Shown here: one piece after another, positions 20,464-30,478 of the stretch
Position numbering within the stretch: the stretch's first letter is position 1
Layout: every line of letters starts with the position of its first letter
Assembly (NCBI GenBank): GCA_946408125.1
Contig: CAMJQW010000007.1
Span: 1-64,000, forward strand
Source: an uncultured Fibrobacter sp.
GTDB taxonomy: Bacteria; Fibrobacterota; Fibrobacteria; Fibrobacterales; Fibrobacteraceae
DNA length: 64,000 nucleotides
Reading direction: 5' to 3'
Notes under the pieces: model-generated
The model's input: the letters and a program-made list of their open reading frames with translations, nothing else
Told to the model about the DNA's origin: nothing
The model's database searches: none
Made by a program: the position numbers and the translations under genes

Positions 20464-21597
20464 TTAGAAGAAGCTTCCCTTGATGCCGACGGCGATGGTC
20501 CACTGCTGGCCGAAATCGTCCCAATCGGGAGCGTTCCATTCCTTCATCGGGGACTCGTCATACTCGTCCTTGGCATTCGCACCACCCGCCTTGTCGTGAA
20601 TCGGCAGCGAGAACGCGACGAACACCGGGATGTCCGTCCTCGAGAATTCAAGACCATACACGAGAGATGCCGACCACGCCTGGTGATCCGGATCCGGTTT
20701 CGGGTCGTAACTGTTCACCTTCTCCGAGGCAATCCACGCGACTCCCAGCGGTGCCGAGAACGTGAGGCCGAACGAATGAACGAATCCGGGAATACCGCGG
20801 TACCCGTATGCAATGGAGGCACCGACCGAAGGCGGCGTGAATGCACCGAGGTCGTTTTCGCCATAAGGCTTGAAACGGTATTCGAAGCGGTCACTTCCGT
20901 CCTTGATGTTCTTCCAGTAAGAATCGTTGAACTCGTTCTCGCCCGAAATCAAATGCATCGCGAACGGATGCGTATAGGTGAGCCCGTACAGCCAGATTCC
21001 CTTATCGGTATCGCGGCTGTAATCCCAACCGAGGGTCAGCGAATACAGGCCGGAGCCCTTCTGGAAACTGCTCGGCAGGAATTCCTGGCTCGCATCGGCA
21101 CCGCGCTTGATGTCGTACTGTCCCGTCGGAATCGTAAGCGACGCCGAAAGCGATGCCGCGCCGCCGCTACCGATGGTCTTGCTGAAGTCGAAAGAAATAT
21201 CGCCCATACCGCCGGTCGTCTTGTCCGTCGGATTCTGGTTGCTGCGGTACTGCACTTCACCCTGGTGCGACATGAAAGGAATCGAAACGCCGAACTTGGT
21301 AGACCACGTCGGCTTGATCGAGAAATGCGGGGTCATCGTGAGGCCCGAGAAATTCTGGCCCACGTTGTACTTCGTAAACACTTCCGCTTCCAGGTAACCG
21401 CCCGAAACGCCCTGTCCAATCCACTTGATGCCGTCACCGGAACCGCCGCCGGAACCGCCGGCACCGCAACCACCGATGGACTCCCACGGCGTCGCGGGTT
21501 CCACGGGAGATTCAAAACCGATAAAGAAGGCAGTCGCCGCAATGGCGGCAAAGGCACAGCATTCTGTCAAGATTCTTCTTTTCATGTCGTGCCTCAC
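20464..21597 (-). CDS. Predicted outer-membrane beta-barrel protein
   Basis: N-terminal signal, aromatic/Gly-rich alternating strands (GYLEAEVFTKYNVGQNFSGLTMTPHFSIKPTWSTKFGVSIPFMSHQGEVQYRS). Confidence 0.55.
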   Translation of the reverse strand: MRHDMKRRILTECCAFAAIAATAFFIGFESPVEPATPWESIGGCGAGGSGGGSGDGIKWIGQGVSGGYLEAEVFTKYNVGQNFSGLTMTPHFSIKPTWSTKFGVSIPFMSHQGEVQYRSNQNPTDKTTGGMGDISFDFSKTIGSGGAASLSASLTIPTGQYDIKRGADASQEFLPSSFQKGSGLYSLTLGWDYSRDTDKGIWLYGLTYTHPFAMHLISGENEFNDSYWKNIKDGSDRFEYRFKPYGENDLGAFTPPSVGASIAYGYRGIPGFVHSFGLTFSAPLGVAWIASEKVNSYDPKPDPDHQAWSASLVYGLEFSRTDIPVFVAFSLPIHDKAGGANAKDEYDESPMKEWNAPDWDDFGQQWTIAVGIKGSFF

Positions 21598-22769
21598 GGG
21601 AGCTTAAGCAGGTAAGCAAGGTTAGTGCCGGTCGCAAGGAAGTTCCCGTCCGGAGAACGGCCTCCCGTCATAGGTACGGGAGCAACTTCGCGCATATCAT
21701 CGAGCCACTCGAATGCAAGATCGCTCGGGGCGTTTGCTGCGATGCGCAGTTCACGCATCACCGTGCGTCCCACGGCGCCATCCTGCACGCTCGTTTCCAT
21801 CAGTTCCGCCTTGTTGAGCATCTGGCTCCCTGCGGGGAATTCGGCCCACAGTACGAACAGGCGGTCCTGGAATTTAAACCAGTGAGGCTGGGCGGGAGCC
21901 GACATCATGCCCGCCGTCTTCTCGATCTTGATAGCCTTCGAACTGCCGGACAATTCCTGAATATAGGCTTCCCATGTCGTCATGTTCTCGAGCATATTGT
22001 AGACGACAAAGTTTCCGTCCGGAGAAATCAGCGGGCTGTCGATTTTCCAGCTTTCGCGTCCGGCAGGTTTCTTGAGCTTCTTCGCCTTCGAGAGTCCACC
22101 CTTCGCAAAGTCGACAAAGACAATCTCGTCATCCTTGCTCACGTAAGTCAAGCGGACCTTGTCCGTCCCGAAGAATCCCTTCACCGTAGAATCCGTTGCG
22201 CCCGTATCGGGAACCGCAGAAGGATCCACCCACAGGTGCGGAGTCGCCTCTTCCTGAATATCCTTGTCGTAGAACCAGAACTTCTTCTTGTCCGCCATAC
22301 GCACCGCGAAAATCCCGAAATCCAGATTGTCGCAAGAAGTCTTGCCACTCTTGTCGTAACCGCGGAGGGAAACGATGAAGCCCCCATGCGTACTCCATTC
22401 CGGATCCTGGAACTGGCATTCACCTTCGTCCTTGTCGACCATCAGGTACCAGTTCACGTTGCCCGCAGTATCACTCACGGTAAGGCGGTCGTGCTGCCTA
22501 ACGCGCTTGGTCGTATAAATCGAATCCGGAGCGTTTACATCCAGCTTGCCGCTGAAGTTGAGCCAGAGCATCGACGCCGGATAATTCTCCATGTCGTTAC
22601 TCACCGACGGGTTGCAAATCTGTTCCGAGCCATTGACATGGAACAGCGTTCCAATTTTGGAGGACTGCTGTGTTGCCGTGTCTTCCGTCGTTTCGGCCTC
22701 AAACGGGTCCGGGGAATAGCAAGCGACAAGAAGCGCGGGCAGAAGAAATTCAAATATTTTTTTCATCAA
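21594..22769 (-). CDS. Lipoprotein with TolB-like beta-propeller
   Basis: Lipobox LLVAC|YSPDP; PLISPDGNFVVYNMLENMTTWEAYIQELSGSSKAIKI; GGRSPDGNFLATGTNLAYLLKLP. Confidence 0.6.
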   Translation of the reverse strand: MMKKIFEFLLPALLVACYSPDPFEAETTEDTATQQSSKIGTLFHVNGSEQICNPSVSNDMENYPASMLWLNFSGKLDVNAPDSIYTTKRVRQHDRLTVSDTAGNVNWYLMVDKDEGECQFQDPEWSTHGGFIVSLRGYDKSGKTSCDNLDFGIFAVRMADKKKFWFYDKDIQEEATPHLWVDPSAVPDTGATDSTVKGFFGTDKVRLTYVSKDDEIVFVDFAKGGLSKAKKLKKPAGRESWKIDSPLISPDGNFVVYNMLENMTTWEAYIQELSGSSKAIKIEKTAGMMSAPAQPHWFKFQDRLFVLWAEFPAGSQMLNKAELMETSVQDGAVGRTVMRELRIAANAPSDLAFEWLDDMREVAPVPMTGGRSPDGNFLATGTNLAYLLKLP

Positions 22770-22792
22770 GACTCAGGGTGACAATTAAAAAA

Positions 22793-23977
22793 TTACAGAG
22801 TGACCTTTACCTTTTCGCGCATGGCCATCACCGTCGCTTTCGCCTCTTCTACGGTATCTCGGCGGGCAAGCAGAACCCCGAGGCGGCGATGGCCCTTGAG
22901 TTCGGGCTTGCCGAACAGGCGGAGCGCCGTGTCCGGTTCGGCGAGAACCTCTTCGAGGCCGCCGAACTTCATGTGGTCGGAGTTGCCGTCCACGACGATA
23001 GCCTTCGAGGCGCTCGGGCCGTGGAATGCGATATTCGGGATAGGCAAGCCCAGGATGGCGCGTGCATGCAGCGCAAATTCGGAAAGGTCCTGGCTGATGA
23101 GCGTCACCATGCCGGTATCGTGCGGGCGCGGGGAAACTTCGCTGAACAGCACCTCGTCCTTGCACACGAAGAGTTCCACACCGAAGATGCCGCGGCCGCC
23201 GAGGGCGTCCGTCACCTTCTTCGCGATTACCTTCGCCTGTTCCAGCAGTTCCGGTTTCATCGGCTGCGGCTGCCAGGATTCCTGATAGTCGCCGCCCACC
23301 TGGTGGTGGCCCACCGGTTCAAGGAAGCTGGTGCCGCCCACATGGCGCACCGTCAAGAGCGTAATCTCGTAATCGAACGGCACGAAACCTTCCACGATCA
23401 CGCGGCTCGCGTGGCCCGTGCGGCCCTCGTGCTGGGAGATGTCCCAAGACTTCTGCACGTCGGCCTCGGTCTTGATGACACTCTGGCCATGGCCCGAGGA
23501 ACTCATCACCGGCTTGACCACGCACGGGATGCCGATTTCGGCGACGGCCTTCTTGAAGTCTTCAAAATTGTCGGCGAAGCGGTACGGGCTCGTCTTGATG
23601 CCGAGTTCCTCGGCGGCAAGGCGGCGGATGCCTTCGCGGTTCATGGTAAGCTTGGTGGCTTTCGCGGTCGGGATGACATTGAAGCCTTCTTTCTCGAGTT
23701 CCACGAGCGTATCGGTCGCAATCGCCTCGACTTCGGGAACGATGTAATCGGGCTTTTCCAGTTCAATCACGCGACGGAGTTCGGCACCGTCGAGCATGTT
23801 GATGACGTGGCTGCGGTGAGCCACCTGCATGCCCGGGGCGTTGGCATAACGGTCCACGGCAATCACTTCGACGCCGAGACGCATCATCTCGATGATGACT
23901 TCCTTGCCGAGTTCGCCAGCTCCGCAAAACAGCACCTTCGTGGCGCTAGAACTTAGAGGTGTACCGATTTCTGCCAT
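22793..23977 (-). CDS. purT: Formate-dependent phosphoribosylglycinamide formyltransferase
   Basis: [133 protein letters not shown]. Confidence 0.97.
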   Translation of the reverse strand: MAEIGTPLSSSATKVLFCGAGELGKEVIIEMMRLGVEVIAVDRYANAPGMQVAHRSHVINMLDGAELRRVIELEKPDYIVPEVEAIATDTLVELEKEGFNVIPTAKATKLTMNREGIRRLAAEELGIKTSPYRFADNFEDFKKAVAEIGIPCVVKPVMSSSGHGQSVIKTEADVQKSWDISQHEGRTGHASRVIVEGFVPFDYEITLLTVRHVGGTSFLEPVGHHQVGGDYQESWQPQPMKPELLEQAKVIAKKVTDALGGRGIFGVELFVCKDEVLFSEVSPRPHDTGMVTLISQDLSEFALHARAILGLPIPNIAFHGPSASKAIVVDGNSDHMKFGGLEEVLAEPDTALRLFGKPELKGHRRLGVLLARRDTVEEAKATVMAMREKVKVTL

Positions 23978-24034
23978 ATTAAACTCCTTAGTTACGTCGT
24001 AAATATAAGAATAGACGCGGGATTTACGCTAGGA

Positions 24035-25462
24035 TTAATAAGAAGAAAGGTAGCATTTTGCTGTACCGTCTTCGGCAGCGGTCACAGTGACACAAACTTT
24101 TCCAATTTCATTGTGTCCATACTTCACAGGACCTAAGGATATGCCGCTATTGGAAATATTATAATCCCCTTTATAAGACTTCTTGGAACCGTCGTAAGAA
24201 ATATCCATAGTCAAACCGGGTGTTCCTCTTACCTCCACATCACAAAGAACGGAAATACGTTCAGGTTGCCAACCCTCATTCTGCCAATCATAGGACACAT
24301 GAATGCAGGCTTCCTGATTGAACGGAATATCCTGGTAAACGGAAGAAGTAATGTTAGAGCCTTCAAATTCCAGCACATAATCCGGCGTATTCGAATCTAT
24401 CGCCTTCACTGCCGGGCAGGTCACATCCTGCAGGGTATTGTCGTCGTTACCCACAACGAGCGTCGGCTGTATGACATCACCCTTCGCGGCAAGCGTCGCA
24501 GCAGCAGAGGTTCCTTCACCGGTCACGCCCGCACCTCCCCAGGTGTAAGTAGTAATGTTCGCACCCTGGGAGACACAACCCGTAACAGTCCAAGCAGCGG
24601 CTCCCCCTTCGGCAACATCAACAGTCTCCGAAGTCGCGGTACACTTGCATCCGGTAATCGCAGCACCATTCACCTGGAGCGGGTCACAGGCGATTGTTTT
24701 CGCGCCGCCCGAAGGTGGCACATATGTGAGCGACGCAGTCTTTACGCCAGAGGTCGCATAGGTAACGGCATCGGAGCTCGTGTTGCCACGTCTGCTAGAC
24801 GTTGCTGGCGTAGCACCATCGCCGAAAGTCCATTCAAAATCGCTACTCATAAGTTCCGAAGCGGTCATCGATGTGGACTTCATCATTTTCCAAACCGTAG
24901 ATTCTCCACGACTTATCGTTTTTTTCTCCGGCCCGCATGTAAAGGAAGCTTCCTCCGTCACAGAAGATGACGAACTTTTTGCATTGGAAGACGAACTCTT
25001 GCCTTCGGAAGAGGAGTTCTTGTCCTTGGAAGAAGAACTCTTGTCTTCAGAAGCGGAACTCTTGCCCTTGGACGAAGAACTTGTTTCCTCGTCCTCGTCA
25101 CCGGACGAAGATGACTTCACCTCGCTGCTCGAAACGGGCGCGCCGTCATCGATCACCCAGTCGCCGTCTTCGCAAACGTACGTTTTCCTTTCGTCCTTCA
25201 CGTAGGCAAACATGCCTTCGCGCTTGCCGGTGCACACGGAAAGGTCTTCGAACGAAGCTACCACGAGGATGTCGGTCTCTTCGGAAGAAGAAGACTTGGT
25301 GGAAGATTTCTTGGACGACGAGGATACATCCTCTTCATCATCAACCCGCTGCACGAAGAAATCATCGTCCTCGTCGCTACAGGCGACAAAGAGCGCGCAA
25401 ACGGTTGCAAGCAGGGCAACCTTGCGCCCCAAATTCCGGCAATTCTGCTTCTTTATGGACAT
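24035..25462 (-). CDS. Secreted lipoprotein L1: C..C-G-W module, Ser-rich linkers, PKD-like domains, unique C-terminal domain
   Basis: ALFVAC|SDEDDDFF; CTGKREGMFAYVKDERKTYVCEDGDWV; FEWTFGDGATPATSSRRGN...VTYATSGVKTASLTY; poly-Ser linkers. Confidence 0.8.
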   Translation of the reverse strand: MSIKKQNCRNLGRKVALLATVCALFVACSDEDDDFFVQRVDDEEDVSSSSKKSSTKSSSSEETDILVVASFEDLSVCTGKREGMFAYVKDERKTYVCEDGDWVIDDGAPVSSSEVKSSSSGDEDEETSSSSKGKSSASEDKSSSSKDKNSSSEGKSSSSNAKSSSSSVTEEASFTCGPEKKTISRGESTVWKMMKSTSMTASELMSSDFEWTFGDGATPATSSRRGNTSSDAVTYATSGVKTASLTYVPPSGGAKTIACDPLQVNGAAITGCKCTATSETVDVAEGGAAAWTVTGCVSQGANITTYTWGGAGVTGEGTSAAATLAAKGDVIQPTLVVGNDDNTLQDVTCPAVKAIDSNTPDYVLEFEGSNITSSVYQDIPFNQEACIHVSYDWQNEGWQPERISVLCDVEVRGTPGLTMDISYDGSKKSYKGDYNISNSGISLGPVKYGHNEIGKVCVTVTAAEDGTAKCYLSSY

Positions 25463-25472
25463 ACGACACCTC
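25071..25472. repeat. Direct repeat copy A covering 5' ends of L1 and L2 (partner 26191-26592)
   Basis: Constant offset 1120 bp; 25071-25425 appears identical by eye, then a few mismatches to 25472. Confidence 0.9.
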
Positions 25473-25499
25473 TTTAGAATGTTTTCTCCAATGTAACAC

Positions 25500-26582
25500 C
25501 TACTCCGGCATTTCCGAATCGACCGCCTTCACTGCCGGGCAAGTCACGTTCAGCACGGTATTGTCGTCGTTAGCCACAACGAGCGTCGGTTGTATGACAT
25601 CACCCTTCGCGGCAAGCGTCGCAGCAGCAGAGGTTCCTTCACCGGTCACGCCCGCACCTCCCCAGGTATAGGTAGTAATGTTTGCTCCCTGGGTGGTACA
25701 GCCAGATACAGTCCAAGAAGCGGCTCCCCCTTCGGCAACATCAACAGTCTCCGAAGCCGCGGTACACTTGCACCCTGTAATCGCGGCGCCATTCACCTGG
25801 AGCGGAGAGCACTGCATGGTAGTCTTGGAACCGTTATAGACAAAATCGAGGGTCGCCGTCTTTACGCCGGAGGTCGCATAGGTGATGGCATCGGAACTCA
25901 TATTGCCATGCTTGCTAGAAGTAGCCGGAGAAGCATCTTCACCGAAAGTCCAAGTGAAGTCCGCGCCGAGAACCGCTGCAGCGGACAACGTAGCATTCTT
26001 GGTCATCTTCCAGGCCGTCGACTCACCGCGGTTTATCGTGGCTTTCGCAGGTTCGCACGTACCCACATCTCCACCCGGAGTAACAATCGGTACCGTGGAC
26101 GAACTTTGCACGCTGGTTCCGCTGGAAATGACAAATGCGGAAGAACTGGAACGCTGAACAATCACCAAAGAGGAAGTCGGCTGCAGGGCCGACGAAGAAC
26201 TTGTTTCCTCGTCCTCGTCACCGGACGAAGATGACTTCACCTCGCTGCTCGAAACGGGCGCGCCGTCATCGATCACCCAGTCGCCGTCTTCGCAAACGTA
26301 CGTTTTCCTTTCGTCCTTCACGTAGGCAAACATGCCTTCGCGCTTGCCGGTGCACACGGAAAGGTCTTCGAACGAAGCTACCACGAGGATGTCGGTCTCT
26401 TCGGAAGAAGAAGACTTGGTGGAAGATTTCTTGGACGACGAGGATACATCCTCTTCATCATCAACCCGCTGCACGAAGAAATCATCGTCCTCGTCGCTAC
26501 AGGCGACAAAGAGCGCGCAAACGGTTGCAAGCAGGGCAACCTTGCACCCCATTTTCAGGCAATTCTGCTTCTTTATGGACAT
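25500..26582 (-). CDS. Secreted lipoprotein L2: paralogue of L1, truncated after the second PKD-like domain
   Basis: MSIKKQNCLKMGCKVALLATVCALFVAC|SDEDDDFF identical head to L1; ends ...TCPAVKAVDSEMPE*. Confidence 0.8.
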   Translation of the reverse strand: MSIKKQNCLKMGCKVALLATVCALFVACSDEDDDFFVQRVDDEEDVSSSSKKSSTKSSSSEETDILVVASFEDLSVCTGKREGMFAYVKDERKTYVCEDGDWVIDDGAPVSSSEVKSSSSGDEDEETSSSSALQPTSSLVIVQRSSSSAFVISSGTSVQSSSTVPIVTPGGDVGTCEPAKATINRGESTAWKMTKNATLSAAAVLGADFTWTFGEDASPATSSKHGNMSSDAITYATSGVKTATLDFVYNGSKTTMQCSPLQVNGAAITGCKCTAASETVDVAEGGAASWTVSGCTTQGANITTYTWGGAGVTGEGTSAAATLAAKGDVIQPTLVVANDDNTVLNVTCPAVKAVDSEMPE

Positions 26583-26592
26583 ACGACACCTC
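26191..26592. repeat. Direct repeat copy B covering 5' end of L2 (partner 25071-25472)
   Basis: See partner. Confidence 0.9.
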
Positions 26593-26701
26593 ATTGGAAT
26601 GTTTATTCCAATGTACATTCTTTTTTTACATAAAGCAACAGCAGCCTATTCCCTTATATGCCCATATAGGCCATATATGGCCGTACATTTAACTTCAAGA
26701 A

Positions 26702-28132
26702 CTAGTCCTTTAGGCAACGGACGGAGGACGGATCAGGCGTTGTGGTACTCGCCAAAAAAAGCCTGTCCAATTCGCTAGATTGACTCACATACAACATGAC
26801 CGGCAGAGAATCTTTTTCATCTCTGGAAGAGGTCCAGAAAACTGCGACTTCTCCTACCTTCAAGTCCGAATAGCCATATCTTTCTGCACGCCTATAGCCG
26901 TCGGGAACGATACGAAAACCGTACTCGTCCGTACCGTTAAATCCCGAATACCAGCCGGAAGTCGACTTGAGGACATGCGCGGCCGCAGCCTTGGACTCTC
27001 CACCCACCGTCGTAATAAGGGTCTCGTATTCTCCCTTGCTAGGCAGGTGCCAGCCTTCGGGGCAAGCAGTCTGGGCCACCATAAACGAATAGAACAATCC
27101 TTGCGAATCACATTTTGAGCCCATAAGCCTACAACCACTATTACCCTCGGCCGCATACCTCAAGTTCTCGGCCATCCAGGTCTGCGAACCGATAGTCACC
27201 ATCCTGTAGGCCTGTCCATCGCGAGCATCGACCAAGTAGTTCCCGATCGAGTCCGGGTCGATGGAGGATGACGAAGACCACGGAAACGAAGATGAAGACG
27301 ACTCGGGAGGAGGAGGCCCGTCATCCCTGATGCAGCGGACTGGAATCTCAACACCCTTGCGCGCTCGTCCCATGTACACGCGATGCTTCTCTGGTTCAAT
27401 CGAGATAAGAGAACCGTAGTAGAAATCCGCCTGGGAAGCTGTCCAGAATAACGCCCGGGCATTAATGTCTTCGAGATAGTCTTCCAAAATATAGCCCCTC
27501 AACATCGAATCAAAACCGGTTCTGGAATACAGCGAATCGGCAGCCACGGCAGAATCACCGTAGAAAGCGATTAGAACTTCATATTCAGATTTCGAAGGCA
27601 GCCTCCAGCCTTCAGGGCAGACTTCCTTGGCATCATCCCAATCATAGTAGTCCCCATATTGTGCACACATTTCTTTTTTCGACGTATAGACACAGTAGGA
27701 GAATTTCATCTTGTAACGGATGTTGTCGATAATCCAGGTCTGCGTGCCGATGGTCCTTATCCTGTAGTTTTCCCCGTCACGTTCGTCCACGATGCAGTTG
27801 ACATCCGTTTCCACGTTACACTTTGAGAACGACTTGATCGACGAGGAGCTTTCCTCCGACGAGGAACTTTCCGAGTTGCTCGAAGCGACTGAAGAAGAGG
27901 ATTCCCTTTCGCCGCTGCTCGAGATTGCCGAAGATGAGGATTCCTTTTCACTGTTGCTCGAGGCCACCGAAGATGAGGATTTCTTTTCGCTGCTGCTCGA
28001 TGAATCCTCCTGCAAGGAGCTCATTTCCGGATTCGGACTTGCGGGACTCCACGAATCGTCATCGTCACAGGCGACAAAGATTGCGCATGCCACAAAAGAA
28101 GCCAAACACAGTTTCAGAAATTTCATCTTCAT
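26702..28132 (-). CDS. FISUMP lipoprotein F1 (two FISUMP domains)
   Basis: AIFVAC|DDDDSW; two copies of the pattern DxRDGxxYxxxxIGxQTWxxxNxRY...CPEGWxLPSKxEYExLI...FWT...VRCxxD; Ser-rich linker. Confidence 0.9.
   Translation of the reverse strand: MKMKFLKLCLASFVACAIFVACDDDDSWSPASPNPEMSSLQEDSSSSSEKKSSSSVASSNSEKESSSSAISSSGERESSSSVASSNSESSSSEESSSSIKSFSKCNVETDVNCIVDERDGENYRIRTIGTQTWIIDNIRYKMKFSYCVYTSKKEMCAQYGDYYDWDDAKEVCPEGWRLPSKSEYEVLIAFYGDSAVAADSLYSRTGFDSMLRGYILEDYLEDINARALFWTASQADFYYGSLISIEPEKHRVYMGRARKGVEIPVRCIRDDGPPPPESSSSSFPWSSSSSIDPDSIGNYLVDARDGQAYRMVTIGSQTWMAENLRYAAEGNSGCRLMGSKCDSQGLFYSFMVAQTACPEGWHLPSKGEYETLITTVGGESKAAAAHVLKSTSGWYSGFNGTDEYGFRIVPDGYRRAERYGYSDLKVGEVAVFWTSSRDEKDSLPVMLYVSQSSELDRLFLASTTTPDPSSVRCLKD
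27507..27820. repeat. Direct repeat inside first FISUMP domain of F1 (partner 29823-30136; related copy in F3)
   Basis: Offset 2316 bp; about 314 bp appears identical by eye, flanked by clearly diverged sequence. Confidence 0.85.
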
Positions 28133-28144
28133 TCTCCCCCCCTA

Positions 28145-28966
28145 TCAATTATAGCTACCGATGCTCATGATATTGAATTTACCGGTACCGCCAGCTTTCT
28201 GAATCATGATGATTACCGTAGCAAGCGACTTCGCAGCTTCATCGCCAGTTTCCTTCCCCTTGGTTCCCCACTCGCCCCAGCCGGCCCGTCTAAACCGCGA
28301 CCAGGCAAAGCAGACTTCGTCGCCAGTCTCTGACCTCGGGAGAGTAACATACGGAAGATCATAACCGTAAAGAGGTTCACCCGTACTGAGTTCCAACGTG
28401 GCCTCGACATCGTTAGTATAAGAAATGCAGAGGCCACCCCAAGCAGAAGCGTCCGCCACATCGGGATCTGCAAAGGGATCACGGGATAAGCTCTTCACAC
28501 CGGCGACATTGAAGGCAACGCCGACAAACGGATGGTAGTCCAGCGAACCGACATCAAGTTCAAATTTACCACAGACTCCATCGCACGCATCGATTACCGG
28601 ATCGAGTTCATCCAGGAAACCAACGTCAATCTTAGCAGGCCATGTAATGGTAGACAAACCTCCTTCAGCATGATCGTCAAAGAAATACCAATAACCGGAA
28701 GTTTCCGTACCGTTGTCAAGGCCCGTATTCACCCAATAATCACTAGCGCCCCCTTTCCAATGAAAAAACGTGCCACTGCGAGGATCCTCGACTTCCGACG
28801 AAGAACTCTTGTCTTCAGAAGAAGAACTCGTTACCTTGGATGAGGAACTCATTTCCGGATTCGGATTTGCGGGGCTCCACGAATCGTCATCACCGCAAGC
28901 AAGGAACAGCGCACACGCGCACACCACGGAAACGCCCATACCCGCTTTAAGAAATTCTGCTTTCAT
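28145..28966 (-). CDS. Secreted lipoprotein L3 with CBM/galactose-binding-like C-terminal domain
   Basis: MKAEFLKAGMGVSVVCACALFLAC|GDDDSW; GGASDYWVNTGLDNGTETSGYWYFFDDHAEGG...KFELDVGSLDYHPFVGVAFNVAG. Start chosen at the internal ATG; the track ORF begins at a TTG. Confidence 0.7.
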   Translation of the reverse strand: MKAEFLKAGMGVSVVCACALFLACGDDDSWSPANPNPEMSSSSKVTSSSSEDKSSSSEVEDPRSGTFFHWKGGASDYWVNTGLDNGTETSGYWYFFDDHAEGGLSTITWPAKIDVGFLDELDPVIDACDGVCGKFELDVGSLDYHPFVGVAFNVAGVKSLSRDPFADPDVADASAWGGLCISYTNDVEATLELSTGEPLYGYDLPYVTLPRSETGDEVCFAWSRFRRAGWGEWGTKGKETGDEAAKSLATVIIMIQKAGGTGKFNIMSIGSYN

Positions 28967-29008
28967 ACCCGCTATACCCATATATGGTCCCCCCTTTAAA
29001 TTCAAGAA

Positions 29009-30478
29009 CTAGTCCTTTAAGCAACGGACTGAAAACGCAGAATACGTGAAGTTACTCGTCAAAAGAAGCTTGTCCAATTCATTGTCATAACCCACATGCA
29101 CATAATACGGCCTAGATTCTTTACCTTCGGAAGAGGTCCAGAAGAACGCGAACCTTCCTTGGCCTCGATTATCGTAGCCACCTTCGTCTGGGTGCTTATA
29201 GCCATCGGGAACGATACGAAAACCATACTCGTCCGTACCGTTATGTCCTGAATCCCAGCCGGAAGTCGACTTGAGGACATGCGCGGCCGCAGCCGCGGAC
29301 GCTCCACCCACCGTCGTAATAAGGGTCTCGTATTCTTCCTTGCTGGGCAGGTGCCAGCCTTCGGGGCAAGCTGTCTGGGCCACCGAACTCGCATAGAACA
29401 ATCCTTGCGATGCACAAACGTTCTTATAATACTCCTTCATACAACCGCTATTACCCTCGGCCGCGTACCTCAAGTTCTCGGCCATCCAGGTCTGCGAACC
29501 GATAGTCACCATCCTGTAAGTCTGTCCATCGCGAGCATCTACGAAGTAGTTCCCGATCGAGTCCGGATTGATGGCGGATGACGAAGACCACAGAAACGAA
29601 GATGAAGAAGACTCAGGAGGAGGAGGTCCGTCATCCCTGATGCACCGGACTGTAATCTTAAAATGCAAAAGACATTGTCCCATGTACGCTCTATGATCCT
29701 CTGGGTCAATCGAAATATGAGAACCGTAGTTGTAATCTACTTTGGAATCAGTCCAGAATACCGCTCGGTCACCCACGTCATGAAGAATGCAGCTATTATA
29801 ATCCACATAGCCCCTCAACATTGAATCAAAACCGGTTCTGGAATACAGCGAATCGGCAGCCACGGCAGAATCACCGTAGAAAGCGATTAGAACTTCATAT
29901 TCAGATTTCGAAGGCAGCCTCCAGCCTTCAGGGCAGACTTCCTTGGCATCATCCCAATCATAGTAGTCCCCATATTGTGCACACATTTCTTTTTTCGACG
30001 TATAGACACAGTAGGAGAATTTCATCTTGTAACGGATGTTGTCGATAATCCAGGTCTGCGTGCCGATGGTCCTTATCCTGTAGTTTTCCCCGTCACGTTC
30101 GTCCACGATGCAGTTGACATCCGTTTCCACGTTACATCTCGAGAACGACTTGATCGACGAGGAGCTTTCCTCCGACGAGGAACTTTTCGAGTTGCTCGAG
30201 GTCACCGAAGATGAGGATTTCTTTTCGCTACTGCTTGAGACCTCCGAAGAAGAGGATCCCTTTTCGCTGCTGCTCGAGGCCGCCGAAGAAGAGGAGCCCT
30301 TTCCACTGCTGCTCGATGAATCCTCCTGCAAGGAGCTCATTTCCGGATTCGGATTTGCAGGGCTCCAAGAATCGTCCTCGTCACCACAGGCGACAAAAAG
30401 CGCGCAAACAGTTGCAAGCAAAGCAACCTTGAGTTCCTGGATTCCCTTACCAGGCCAAATAGCATGTAGCACTTTCAT
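29009..30478 (-). CDS. FISUMP lipoprotein F2 (two FISUMP domains)
   Basis: KVALLATVCALFVAC|GDEDDSW; two FISUMP domains as in F1; first ATG downstream of the track start gives MKVLHAIWPG. Confidence 0.88.
   Translation of the reverse strand: MKVLHAIWPGKGIQELKVALLATVCALFVACGDEDDSWSPANPNPEMSSLQEDSSSSSGKGSSSSAASSSSEKGSSSSEVSSSSEKKSSSSVTSSNSKSSSSEESSSSIKSFSRCNVETDVNCIVDERDGENYRIRTIGTQTWIIDNIRYKMKFSYCVYTSKKEMCAQYGDYYDWDDAKEVCPEGWRLPSKSEYEVLIAFYGDSAVAADSLYSRTGFDSMLRGYVDYNSCILHDVGDRAVFWTDSKVDYNYGSHISIDPEDHRAYMGQCLLHFKITVRCIRDDGPPPPESSSSSFLWSSSSAINPDSIGNYFVDARDGQTYRMVTIGSQTWMAENLRYAAEGNSGCMKEYYKNVCASQGLFYASSVAQTACPEGWHLPSKEEYETLITTVGGASAAAAAHVLKSTSGWDSGHNGTDEYGFRIVPDGYKHPDEGGYDNRGQGRFAFFWTSSEGKESRPYYVHVGYDNELDKLLLTSNFTYSAFSVRCLKD
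29823..30136. repeat. Direct repeat inside first FISUMP domain of F2 (partner 27507-27820)
   Basis: See partner. Confidence 0.85.
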
